Positions 1 to 8,941 of a DNA stretch of 64,000 nt are shown piece after piece. The first letter of the stretch is position 1. Each line of letters begins with the position of its first letter. The DNA is from Leptospira licerasiae serovar Varillal str. VAR 010 (GTDB lineage: Bacteria > Spirochaetota > Leptospiria > Leptospirales > Leptospiraceae), in assembly GCF_000244755.1 (NCBI RefSeq), contig NZ_AHOO02000011.1:400001-464000 (forward strand), in the 5' to 3' direction. The notes below the pieces were generated by a model. The model was given only the letters and a program-made list of their open reading frames with translations, was not told the origin of the DNA and searched no databases. The position numbers were made by a program, and so were the translations under genes.

Positions 1-1485
1 GAACTTTGGTCCCTTCTCACTCTGGTACAAAGATTAATGGCGGGAGCCATGAAACTTCCCGGTTTTGTTTCCAACTCTTTGGTAGGATCCGACCTAATTA
101 CGGACAAGTTAGGTAAGACTGCATTCTTATATCATAAACCTACCGAAGGAAATCCTTACGGAGAAGCTGCAAGTCCTCATCTAGATTCGGAAAGCAGAGG
201 GACCAAAGAAAAAGACATGGTAGTACTTCTTCCTCTCTGCCCGGACATCACATTGGTCCATGGAGTAGTGGCGGACGAAGACGGAAACATTGTACTTTCT
301 CAACCGGGAGGGGAAGGAGCCTGGGGCGCGCTTGCAGCCACAAAAGGTGTGATCGCTACCGTGGAAAAGATCGTACCAAGAGGAACAGTTCCTCCCGAAC
401 TAGTACATATACCTAGTTCAAAAGTTTTAGGGATAGCTCCGGCAAGATTTGGAGCTCATCCTCAATCATTAAGAGTGCAGGATTTTCCGGAGATCCCTGC
501 TTTCGAAGGTGTGGAATCTTATTTGGATGATTACGAATTCCAAATGGAGGCCAATAAGGCGGTAAGCATTCCCGCTAAGGCAGAAAAATGGTATAAAGAA
601 AATGTAATGTTGTCCGGGGGTCACGAAGAATATCTGGACCTGATAGGAGAAGTTAGGCTTAGACGTTTGAAGATGACTCCTCCGGAACATTCTCTCTCTT
701 CTCCCGAAAATCCTAAAACGGTAAACGATTCGGAACAGATGATCATTCTTGCCGCAAGAGCGATCATAGAGAAGGTCAAGACGAAAGGATACAAAACAAT
801 TCTCGCGGGGATCGGAGCCGCACATATGGCTGCTTGGACAGCGGCCAAACTTCTGGAAAAAGAAGGGATCCATATCAATATCGTCGCAGAACTTGGGTTT
901 TACGGAATGAAACCTTTTGCCGGTGATGTTTTTCTTTTCAGCCAACTTCATACCGAGCATTGTTCCATGTTGTCCGATATCGTGAGCATATTAGGAACGA
1001 TCGTACCGGATGATTGTTTGGGAGTGATCGGCGCTGCGGAAGTAGACTGGTTTGGAAATATAAACTCAGTATTAGATGGAAAAGGAAACTTCTTAGTAGG
1101 TTCGGGAGGAGCGAACGATATCGTATCCACTGCGGACACAATCGTAGTAGCTAAGGCAAACCGTTTTAGATTTGTGAGAAAAGTAAAACATATCACTTCT
1201 CCCGGAGACAGAGTGGTAGAAGCAGTTTGTCAATTCGGTAGATTCCAAAGGGCTTCTTTTTCGGACCATCCTTTCGAATTGAGTTCCTGGCTTGCACCCG
1301 CATCCGACGAGGAGATGGAATCGGAAGAAGCCGTTCTAAGATACACACTTTGGCTCCCTCCTGACGAGGAACTTCCGATCACTCAAGAACCAGCAGTCAA
1401 TTCCGACGAATTGACTGCTCTTAGAGAGTTGGATCCGGAAAGAATTTATACAGAACAGTTTATGGTGTATACCCGTTTGCCTTAA
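1..1485 (+). CDS. CoA-transferase family protein (5' end outside window)
   Basis: The reading frame is open back to base 1 with no stop, so the first in-frame ATG at 37 is probably internal and the gene is cut by the window edge. The product carries both halves of a class I CoA-transferase: an N-terminal part with HGVVADEDGN and GGEGAWGALAA, and a C-terminal part with the GSGGANDI signature and a following RFVRKVKHITSPG stretch typical of the beta-type half. It would move CoA between acyl-CoA and a free acid in the cytoplasm; the substrate cannot be read. The FabH-like gene follows 72 bases downstream on the same strand, suggesting joint acyl-CoA metabolism. The family call is fairly secure, the reaction is not. 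Confidence 0.8.
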   Translation, partial: ELWSLLTLVQRLMAGAMKLPGFVSNSLVGSDLITDKLGKTAFLYHKPTEGNPYGEAASPHLDSESRGTKEKDMVVLLPLCPDITLVHGVVADEDGNIVLSQPGGEGAWGALAATKGVIATVEKIVPRGTVPPELVHIPSSKVLGIAPARFGAHPQSLRVQDFPEIPAFEGVESYLDDYEFQMEANKAVSIPAKAEKWYKENVMLSGGHEEYLDLIGEVRLRRLKMTPPEHSLSSPENPKTVNDSEQMIILAARAIIEKVKTKGYKTILAGIGAAHMAAWTAAKLLEKEGIHINIVAELGFYGMKPFAGDVFLFSQLHTEHCSMLSDIVSILGTIVPDDCLGVIGAAEVDWFGNINSVLDGKGNFLVGSGGANDIVSTADTIVVAKANRFRFVRKVKHITSPGDRVVEAVCQFGRFQRASFSDHPFELSSWLAPASDEEMESEEAVLRYTLWLPPDEELPITQEPAVNSDELTALRELDPERIYTEQFMVYTRLP

Positions 1486-1557
1486 GTATGATAAAGATGA
1501 AGCAAAAGATTGGAATTATGACTGGAAATTTATTATGGACCAAAGGAGTATTGATCC

Positions 1558-2535
1558 ATGGCGAATTCTAAAAACCTAGTTTCGAACGGGGTGGCGATTA
1601 CTGGGATCGGACATTATCTCCCGGAAAGGATCGTCACTAACGATGAAATTCGCCCTAGATTAAAATATCCTGAAATGCATCCCGCCGAAAAAGCAGTCAT
1701 CGGCAACATAGGTGTAACGGAAAGAAGAAGGGCAAACGAAAAAGAGACCGCCCAGTTCATGGCTGCAGAAACCTCCAAAATGATCCTAAAAGACGCGGGA
1801 AAAAAACCGGAGGATGTGGACTTATTCATTCTGGCCAACTGGACGGATCGCCTTTATTTGCCGGATCTGGCTCCTCAGGCTTCCAAACTTGCAGGAACTT
1901 CCAACGCATTAGCATTCGATATTTCTACCGCTTGCACTGGATTCGTTCACGGTGTTCAAATGGGATCAGCATTCTTAAGTAGTGGTAAATTTAAGAACGC
2001 GCTCGTGATCGGTAGCGAAAGATTTTCCGTTAGGACCAGAATGGGCGGTTACGGAGAATTTACTGCGGGTGATGCGGCTGCTGGAGTCCTACTGGAGTAT
2101 ACCGGAAACAAAGAATTCGGAATTATAGATTCCTTCCTAAAGGATGACGGGGATCTTGCCAGCATCATAGAAACAGGACCAGGGCCGAATTTTTACGTAA
2201 AAAGTTATCCGGAACTTGTGACCAACGCCGCGGATCTTACGCTTTCTGCGATGGATGATCTATTAAAGAAAAATAATGTCTCATTAGAGGATATAAATTG
2301 GGTCATTCCACATCCAGGAACGGACGTTGTGGTCCAGGACGTTCTTAAAAGAACAAAATTTCCTAGAGAAAAAATACTTTTGAATTTCGAAAGAGTAGGA
2401 AATACTTCCGCCGCATCCATTCCAATTGTATTATCCGAATATTATTATAAAGGGATCGTCAAAAAAGGCGATTTAATCCTTTCCCCTGCGGTTGGAGCCG
2501 GATTTTATTGGGGCGGTCTTTTGTATCGTCTCTGA
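1558..2535 (+). CDS. 3-oxoacyl-ACP synthase III (FabH-like ketoacyl synthase)
   Basis: A 325-aa thiolase-fold condensing enzyme. Cys126 sits in DISTACTGFVHG, the usual FabH nucleophile context. His252 (PHPGTD) and Asn282 (GNTSAAS) complete a Cys-His-Asn triad. The usual HQAN is replaced by HPGT, as in divergent FabH-like enzymes, so the protein may condense a specialised acyl-CoA rather than start bulk fatty acid synthesis. ATG at 1558 lies about 9 bases after AAAGGAG. It follows the CoA-transferase gene and precedes the signalling operon by 48 bases. The family is clear from the triad; the substrate is not. Confidence 0.85.
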   Translation: MANSKNLVSNGVAITGIGHYLPERIVTNDEIRPRLKYPEMHPAEKAVIGNIGVTERRRANEKETAQFMAAETSKMILKDAGKKPEDVDLFILANWTDRLYLPDLAPQASKLAGTSNALAFDISTACTGFVHGVQMGSAFLSSGKFKNALVIGSERFSVRTRMGGYGEFTAGDAAAGVLLEYTGNKEFGIIDSFLKDDGDLASIIETGPGPNFYVKSYPELVTNAADLTLSAMDDLLKKNNVSLEDINWVIPHPGTDVVVQDVLKRTKFPREKILLNFERVGNTSAASIPIVLSEYYYKGIVKKGDLILSPAVGAGFYWGGLLYRL

Positions 2536-2583
2536 AAATTCGATATTTAGAATATAATATAAAAATAAAGGTGAAGTAGAAGG

Positions 2584-5500
2584 ATGATCGTAACAGGGTT
2601 CGAACTAAAAGAAAGACTGAATGCCGAATCTGCGTCCGAAGTTTATAAAGCTGTTCGTAAAGAGGACAGCAAGTCCGTTATCATCAAATTTCTTCCTGTT
2701 TTGGACGAATTACATCCTTCGGTGGTCAATCTTAGGAATGAATTCGAGATCCTAAATTTACTTTCTTCCGGTTATTTTGTTAAACCGATCAAATTCGAAA
2801 AACTGCAAGATGGGTTCGCACTTTTTATGGACTTCGTGCCTGGAGGTTCCTTAAAGGATTTTATCTCCAAAAAGCCGATGACCCTTTCGGACTTTTTCCC
2901 GATCGCAATCCAACTGGCGGAAAGGCTGAGCGAGATCCATTCCAAAAAGATCATACATAAGGACTTAAAGCCGGAAAATATAATATTCAATAAGGATGAA
3001 AAACAAGTCCGTATCATAGACTTCGGAATTTCCACCAGATTGAATAAGGAAGAGACTTCCTGGTCTGCGCCGAATATTCTAGAAGGTTCCATCCATTACG
3101 TTTCTCCAGAACAAACAGGAAGGATGAACCGTTCCGTAGATTACAGAAGCGATTTTTATTCTTTAGGGATCACTTACTATGAGATGTTGCTCGGAAAATT
3201 GCCGTTCGACGGAGACGATCTTTTACAATTAGTACATTCTCATTTGGCAAAGATCCCTGCATCTCCTAAGGAAGCAAGATCGGAGATCCCTACAGTACTT
3301 TCAGAAATTATAATGAAGCTTCTTGCAAAAAATGCGGAAGATAGATACCAAACTGCAAGAGGGCTCCAAGGAGATTTGGAGAAGGCATACGCTCTTTGGA
3401 AAGAAAAGACCGATTTTCCTTCTTTCCCTCTTGCCCAAACCGATTTTTCCACCGAATTCAAGATCCCTCAGAAACTTTACGGAAGGGACGAGTATATTAA
3501 AACACTTTTGGACGAATTCAAATCCGTTGCCACAAACGGAAGATCCAGAATGGTTCTGATCGGAGGTTATTCAGGTGTGGGAAAATCCTCACTTGTAAAA
3601 GAGATCAATAAGCCTCTCACGGAATCCAAAGGTTATTTTATCTCGGGAAAATTCGACCAGTACAATCGTAACCTCCCATTCTCCGCCATTATCCAAGTAT
3701 TTTCCAGCTTGGTGGAATTGATCCTAACAGAATCTCCGGAAAGGATCGAGGCCTGGAAGAGTAAGATCAAAAAAGCGGTCGGTGCCAATGGAAAAGTAGT
3801 TACCGACGTGATCCCGGAACTCGAGATCATTATTGGGAAACAGGATCCTGTCCCTGAACTTGGTCCGCAAGAAAATGCAAACCGTTTTTATATAGTATTC
3901 CAAAACTTTATCAAGGTTTTTGCAAGTCCCGATCATCCGCTTGCGATCTTCCTGGACGATATGCAGTGGGCGGACACCGCTTCCTTAGAACTTCTAAAAA
4001 ATCTAATGGAAGACGTAACAGTAAATTATCTTTTCATCATATTGGCCTACAGAGACAACGAGGTGGACTCCGCCCATCCTTTCCAAGTATTATTGGACAC
4101 TTTGGAAAAAGAGGGATTGGATCCTTATAAGATCGTTCTTCAACCTTTGGCTCTAAAGGACGTAAGACAATTACTCTCCGACAGTCTTTATATTTCGGAA
4201 GATAAAACCGCCGAACTCGCAGAGATCGTTCATTCCAAAACCGGAGGAAACCCTTTCTTTATCGGGGAACTTCTGAAACAACTCGCCAAGGAAGACTCCG
4301 TCTATTTCGACCAGGGTTCCGGAAAACCGGGAGAAGGAGTCTGGAAATGGGACATCGCCAAGATCAGAAACACTAAAATTTCGGATAACGTTGTAGAACT
4401 TTTAGTGAATAGGATCCGTAAACTTTCTCCTAAGATCCAAGAAACTTTGGAATTGGCTGCATGTATCGGGAGTAGTTTCGATCTGGCGCTTCTCACCAGA
4501 ATTTTAGAAACGGATTATAAAACGGCCCTTAGTTCTTTGCAGGAAACGATCGCGGAAGAATTGATCGTTCCGATCGGAGAAAATTATCGCCTTGCAGAAT
4601 CTTTCGAAGAAACTGCTGCGAATAAGGACAAAAATTACCAAACTGCTAAAACGGTAACTTTCCGATTCCAGCACGATAGAGTCCAACAAGCGGCTTACGA
4701 AATCATAGAAGAAGAAAAGAAAAAGAAGATCCGCTTACAATTAGGAAGGTTCCTGATAGAAGGAGCGGATACCAAGCATATCGAAGACAATATTTTCGAT
4801 ATTGCAAATCATATGAATATCGGCTCGGGTCTTATCACCGAACCTGCCGAAAAATTGAAGCTGGCCCAGCTTGATTTAATCGCTGGGAAGAAGGCCAAAA
4901 ATTCCACCGCATACAAACCTGCCCTATCATATATAGCAAAGGCAAGAGAGCTACTCTTCTTACTTCCGGAAGCTTCTCAAGGAGATGACGCTCTCTGGAA
5001 TGCCAAGTATGAGCTTTGTTATTCTATCTTTAGAGAATTAGGCGAAACCCAATACCTTACCGGAAATTTTGACGATTCTCAAAAAACTATAGATACACTT
5101 TTGAAATACGCAAGATCTCCGATCGAAAAAGCGGACGCTTGTAATCTTCTCATCATCCAATATTCCGCTCTTGGAAAATTCGACCTTGCTCTTCCTATGA
5201 TCATCAAGGCTCTCCAACCTTTAGGTGTGGATATTCCTGAAAAAGATCATGAAAAAGTCACCGAAGAAGAGATAGAGATCGTAAACAAGGCCTTGGAAGG
5301 AAAGACTGTGGACTCCTTGTTGGACCTCCCACTGATCCAGAAACAAGAACAGATCATGGCGGTGAATCTTTTGATCAGCGCTATTCCCACAGTTTACAAT
5401 TTCGCGTTATCGCTTTTTCCGATCGTTTCCTTAAAGATGGTAAATCTATTTTTGAAGTATGGAAACCTTTCCGATCCGTACGGATATTCCATGTATGCGA

Positions 5501-7959
5501 TCCTTCTCACTTCAGGATTCCAACAATATAGAAGAGGTTACGAATTCGCGGAACTTGCCATTAAGGTCAGCGAAAAGTATAAAAACCCGAGCGGTATCAC
5601 CAAAGCCGCAAATATTCTCGCAAACTATACGACTCCTTTCGTAAGGCATTTAAAATATTCGGAAGAGATCAATCATAGAGGGATCCAAGCCAGCTTAGAA
5701 TCCGGAGAATTTCTTCACGGCGGTTACTGCGCAATGAACGACGCAGTGAATGTGGTCCTTCAATCCAAAAATCTAGAATTAGTAAAACCTAAAATAGACG
5801 GTCTTTTAAAATTCACCCGTAAGGTAAAAAATAACTTAGCGATCGATACCGTTCTCGCATCCGCATTGGTGGTATCCAATCTAAGAGGAAAAACTCCTTC
5901 CCATTTGGAATTCTCCACAGATGAAATGAGCGAGAATGATTATATAGAACTATGTAATTCTCACCAGAGTCCCTTCCCTGTTTGTCTTTTTAAGATAATG
6001 AAAGCCAGAACTCTTCTCAGCTATGGAGAAGCGGAAAGTGCATTGAAAGAGTTGGAAGAATCGGAAAGTATGTTAGGATTCATCTCCGGTCAGATCGCTG
6101 TAGAAGAGCATGCATATCTATATTCTTTGGCAATGGCTGCAAATTACAAACTTTCTACCCAAGAACAAAAGGCTAAGTTCTTAGAAAGGATTAAGAAGAA
6201 CCAACAGAAACTAAAAATACTTTCAGAAAACGCGCCTGAAAACTTCGAACATAAATATCTTTTGGTAGAAGCAGAACTTTCAAGATTAGAATACAAAAAC
6301 TGGAAAGCTGCTAAAACTTACGAACAAGCCGTACAACTTGCCGGCAAAAACGAATATTATAATGACGAGGCTTTAGCGGCGGAACTCGCATCCAAATTCT
6401 GGTTCTCCAAAGGAAGCGCCAAGATCGGATCCCAGTACATCGCAGAAGCTTACCAAAAATACGGAAGATGGGGAGCCACGAAAAAGCAGGAGCTTCTCAA
6501 AGCAAAATTCCCGGAATTCATCCGAGAAAAAGGAAGAGATACTTTCCGCACTACCCGTACAATCGGGACTTTAAGCACAAGGACAGCTTCCGCAACGGAA
6601 GTTTATTCAGGGCAAACTTTAGATTTCCAATCCATTCTGAAAAGTTCCACCGCAATCTCCGGGGAGATCAAACTTGAATCCTTATTGGATACCTTGATGC
6701 AGATCTCCATAGAGAACGTAGGCGCGGAAAAAGGTGTCATGATCCTGAGAAGGGACGGAAAACTTTTCGTGGAAGCGGAAGGTAGCACAACGGACGACGA
6801 GGTCAGAGTACTCCAAGGGATACCTATCCAAGAAAGCAAAAATATACCGATTAGCGTTATCTATTACGTGGAGAGAACCAAAGAAGATCTGGTGCTGCGT
6901 AACGCATTTGCTGACGAAAAGTTCAACAAGGATCCGTATATTAGAGAAAGGAAAACAAAATCCGTTCTATGTTCTCCGATCATCAAGCAAGGAGAACTGA
7001 TAGGTATATTATATTTGGAGAATAATCTTTCCGAGGCGGCATTCACTTCGGATAGACTTCAGACTATCTCCATCCTATCTTCCCAGGCAGCGATTTCCAT
7101 CGATAATGCATTACTTTACGCGAATTTGGAAAGCAAGGTCGCAGAAAGAACGAAAGAATTAGCTCAAGCCAACGACGATCTGGCATTAAAAAACCAGCAT
7201 ATTACGGATAGTATTACATATTCATTGAATATTCAGCAGGCTATTTTACCTTCTTCTGAAGTATTGGGAAGCTCACTTTCAGATTATTTTGTGGTATTCC
7301 GTCCGAAAGATATAGTATCCGGAGATTTTTACTGGTTTTCAAAACAGGAAGATGCAATATATATCGCATCAGTAGATTGTACCGGGCACGGAGTTCCGGG
7401 AGCTCTTATGTCCATGATTGGAAATACTTTGCTTAATCAGATCGTGAACGAAATCGGCATTACGGATCCGGGATCTATTTTAGAACAACTGCATGAAAAG
7501 GTAAGACAAGCCCTCAAACAGGACATGGACCAGACAAATTCCAGAGACGGAATGGATCTTTGTTTACTAAAGATCGAAGGAAACAATTTATACTTTGCGG
7601 GAGCAAAACGGCCTATTTTTATTGGAAAAGGCGGAGTCTTGACCGAAATTAAAGGAGATAGATTCTCGATCGGCGGCAGGCAAAAAGAAGAAACGCGAAA
7701 ATTTACTACACACTCCATTCCCTTAGAAAAAGGAATACGTACGAGTGTTTATTTAACCACGGACGGTTTTATGGACCAGCCGAATCCTGACCGACAAAAA
7801 ATTGGTACCAAAGGATTGTTAAACTTCTTAAGCGGGATAGAACATCTTTCCGGTGAAGAACAAAAAGAACGTTTAGAATCCTTCCTGTTAGCCCACCAAA
7901 ACGGAGAGGCCCAACGGGACGACATAACACTAGTCGGCATAATACTGGGGGGAAGATAA
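2584..7959 (+). CDS. Ser/Thr kinase-AAA ATPase-TPR-GAF-SpoIIE phosphatase protein
   Basis: A 1791-aa cytoplasmic signalling protein. Residues about 1-275 are a Hanks-type kinase with Lys35, catalytic Asp127 in HKDLKPEN and Asp146 in DFG. A P-loop NTPase follows, with Walker A GGYSGVGKSS (Lys334) and Walker B near IFLDDMQWAD. Residues about 700-1300 are helical, TPR-like. A GAF domain covers about 1358-1515 and a short coiled coil follows (KVAERTKELAQ). A SpoIIE/PP2C-type phosphatase runs from about 1565, with metal-binding aspartates D1581, D1598, D1727 and D1779/D1780. All catalytic motifs look intact. The gene is first in an operon with siaB-like, siaC-like and cyclase genes. By analogy with SiaA, the phosphatase domain should act on the SiaC-like protein; that is inference. 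Confidence 0.93.
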   Translation: MIVTGFELKERLNAESASEVYKAVRKEDSKSVIIKFLPVLDELHPSVVNLRNEFEILNLLSSGYFVKPIKFEKLQDGFALFMDFVPGGSLKDFISKKPMTLSDFFPIAIQLAERLSEIHSKKIIHKDLKPENIIFNKDEKQVRIIDFGISTRLNKEETSWSAPNILEGSIHYVSPEQTGRMNRSVDYRSDFYSLGITYYEMLLGKLPFDGDDLLQLVHSHLAKIPASPKEARSEIPTVLSEIIMKLLAKNAEDRYQTARGLQGDLEKAYALWKEKTDFPSFPLAQTDFSTEFKIPQKLYGRDEYIKTLLDEFKSVATNGRSRMVLIGGYSGVGKSSLVKEINKPLTESKGYFISGKFDQYNRNLPFSAIIQVFSSLVELILTESPERIEAWKSKIKKAVGANGKVVTDVIPELEIIIGKQDPVPELGPQENANRFYIVFQNFIKVFASPDHPLAIFLDDMQWADTASLELLKNLMEDVTVNYLFIILAYRDNEVDSAHPFQVLLDTLEKEGLDPYKIVLQPLALKDVRQLLSDSLYISEDKTAELAEIVHSKTGGNPFFIGELLKQLAKEDSVYFDQGSGKPGEGVWKWDIAKIRNTKISDNVVELLVNRIRKLSPKIQETLELAACIGSSFDLALLTRILETDYKTALSSLQETIAEELIVPIGENYRLAESFEETAANKDKNYQTAKTVTFRFQHDRVQQAAYEIIEEEKKKKIRLQLGRFLIEGADTKHIEDNIFDIANHMNIGSGLITEPAEKLKLAQLDLIAGKKAKNSTAYKPALSYIAKARELLFLLPEASQGDDALWNAKYELCYSIFRELGETQYLTGNFDDSQKTIDTLLKYARSPIEKADACNLLIIQYSALGKFDLALPMIIKALQPLGVDIPEKDHEKVTEEEIEIVNKALEGKTVDSLLDLPLIQKQEQIMAVNLLISAIPTVYNFALSLFPIVSLKMVNLFLKYGNLSDPYGYSMYAILLTSGFQQYRRGYEFAELAIKVSEKYKNPSGITKAANILANYTTPFVRHLKYSEEINHRGIQASLESGEFLHGGYCAMNDAVNVVLQSKNLELVKPKIDGLLKFTRKVKNNLAIDTVLASALVVSNLRGKTPSHLEFSTDEMSENDYIELCNSHQSPFPVCLFKIMKARTLLSYGEAESALKELEESESMLGFISGQIAVEEHAYLYSLAMAANYKLSTQEQKAKFLERIKKNQQKLKILSENAPENFEHKYLLVEAELSRLEYKNWKAAKTYEQAVQLAGKNEYYNDEALAAELASKFWFSKGSAKIGSQYIAEAYQKYGRWGATKKQELLKAKFPEFIREKGRDTFRTTRTIGTLSTRTASATEVYSGQTLDFQSILKSSTAISGEIKLESLLDTLMQISIENVGAEKGVMILRRDGKLFVEAEGSTTDDEVRVLQGIPIQESKNIPISVIYYVERTKEDLVLRNAFADEKFNKDPYIRERKTKSVLCSPIIKQGELIGILYLENNLSEAAFTSDRLQTISILSSQAAISIDNALLYANLESKVAERTKELAQANDDLALKNQHITDSITYSLNIQQAILPSSEVLGSSLSDYFVVFRPKDIVSGDFYWFSKQEDAIYIASVDCTGHGVPGALMSMIGNTLLNQIVNEIGITDPGSILEQLHEKVRQALKQDMDQTNSRDGMDLCLLKIEGNNLYFAGAKRPIFIGKGGVLTEIKGDRFSIGGRQKEETRKFTTHSIPLEKGIRTSVYLTTDGFMDQPNPDRQKIGTKGLLNFLSGIEHLSGEEQKERLESFLLAHQNGEAQRDDITLVGIILGGR

Positions 7960-7991
7960 GGAGATGTTTCTGAAAAAGGAAGATGCTGAAG

Positions 7992-8543
7992 ATGGAAAAT
8001 GAAGTCATAAATCTATTTAAGACTTATCAGGAAACCAGCGAATACAATCTGCTCGTATCCTTTAAGGGCAGACTGTCCCAGGAAGTTCTAACCGAATTAG
8101 GATCTATGATCCGGACTTCTTTGAGCACGGAATCCAAAATAAAAAAAATTTTTGCGGTATTTATTGAATTAGCGCAAAATATGCTGCACTACTCCGCTGA
8201 GCGAAAAATTAACGAAGAGCAGAAAGATGCAGGCGTAGGTATCCTCATAGTAAGGGAAAATTCGGTTGGCTACCATGTTGCTTCGGGAAATTTGGTACTA
8301 AACGAGAAGATCGAGTTTTTGACCGAAAGGATCCAAAAAATCAACTCCATGAGTAAGGACGAATTAAAGTCCTTCTACCAACAGCAACTTAGATCGGAGA
8401 GGCCGGAAGATAGCAAAGGAGCAGGTGTGGGATTAATCGATATCGCCAGGAAGTCAGACGGACCTCTGGTGTTTCGTTTCGACAAATTGGATGGTAAACT
8501 GTCCTTTTTTACAATCTCCGCATTCTTTACGAAGGAAAACTAA
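7992..8543 (+). CDS. SiaB-like protein kinase (DUF6272 type)
   Basis: A GHKL-type ATPase-fold kinase. Numbered from the upstream ATG at 7983, it has an N-box-like ELAQNMLHYS (Glu62, Asn66) and a G-box GAGVGL (146-151). In Pseudomonas aeruginosa SiaB phosphorylates SiaC and opposes the phosphatase SiaA. I prefer the ATG at 7992 because AAGGAAG (7976-7982) lies 9 bases upstream of it and directly abuts the ATG at 7983. It starts 32 bases after the phosphatase gene and ends two bases before the SiaC-like gene, so the three are surely cotranscribed. There is no membrane segment. The family call rests on motif pattern, length and gene order. Confidence 0.85.
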   Translation: MENEVINLFKTYQETSEYNLLVSFKGRLSQEVLTELGSMIRTSLSTESKIKKIFAVFIELAQNMLHYSAERKINEEQKDAGVGILIVRENSVGYHVASGNLVLNEKIEFLTERIQKINSMSKDELKSFYQQQLRSERPEDSKGAGVGLIDIARKSDGPLVFRFDKLDGKLSFFTISAFFTKEN

Positions 8544-8545
8544 TC

Positions 8546-8920
8546 ATGGAATCCTTACATATACAACAGACTAAAACTTCACCGGAAATCATCTTAGAAT
8601 CGGACAAGGGGCTCGCGGAAATTATCGGAGAATCTTATCCTGAAAACGCAATGGCGTTTTACAAACCAGTCTTTGATTGGTTGTCTGCGATCCAAGCTGC
8701 AAACAAACAGATCCAGTTCCGTTTTCAAATGGATTATTTTAACACCAGTTCTTCCAAAGTGATCATGGACATTCTAGACAATCTCCAGAAATATCATGAC
8801 AAAGGCGGAAAGGTGGAAGTCGAGTGGCTTTATAAAGAAGACGACGAAGACATGCAGGAAACCGGAGAGGAATTCTCTTCCGATTTGTCCCTGCCTTTCA
8901 AAATGAAATCTTATAAATAA
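8546..8920 (+). CDS. SiaC-like regulatory phosphoprotein (DUF1987)
   Basis: A 124-aa protein recognisable as the SiaC/DUF1987 family, an anti-anti-sigma-like fold. The segment DYFNTSSSKVIMDIL holds the expected phosphoacceptor: Thr67 here, at the place of Pseudomonas SiaC Thr68, followed by three serines. In the Pseudomonas system unphosphorylated SiaC binds and activates SiaD, while SiaB phosphorylates it and SiaA dephosphorylates it. The kinase and phosphatase partners are directly upstream and a nucleotidyl cyclase directly downstream, so the same switch probably acts on that cyclase. The stop codon is in the same frame as the cyclase gene, with only seven codons between. Confidence 0.87.
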   Translation: MESLHIQQTKTSPEIILESDKGLAEIIGESYPENAMAFYKPVFDWLSAIQAANKQIQFRFQMDYFNTSSSKVIMDILDNLQKYHDKGGKVEVEWLYKEDDEDMQETGEEFSSDLSLPFKMKSYK

Positions 8921-8941
8921 GATTTCTTTCGTGCGGCACAA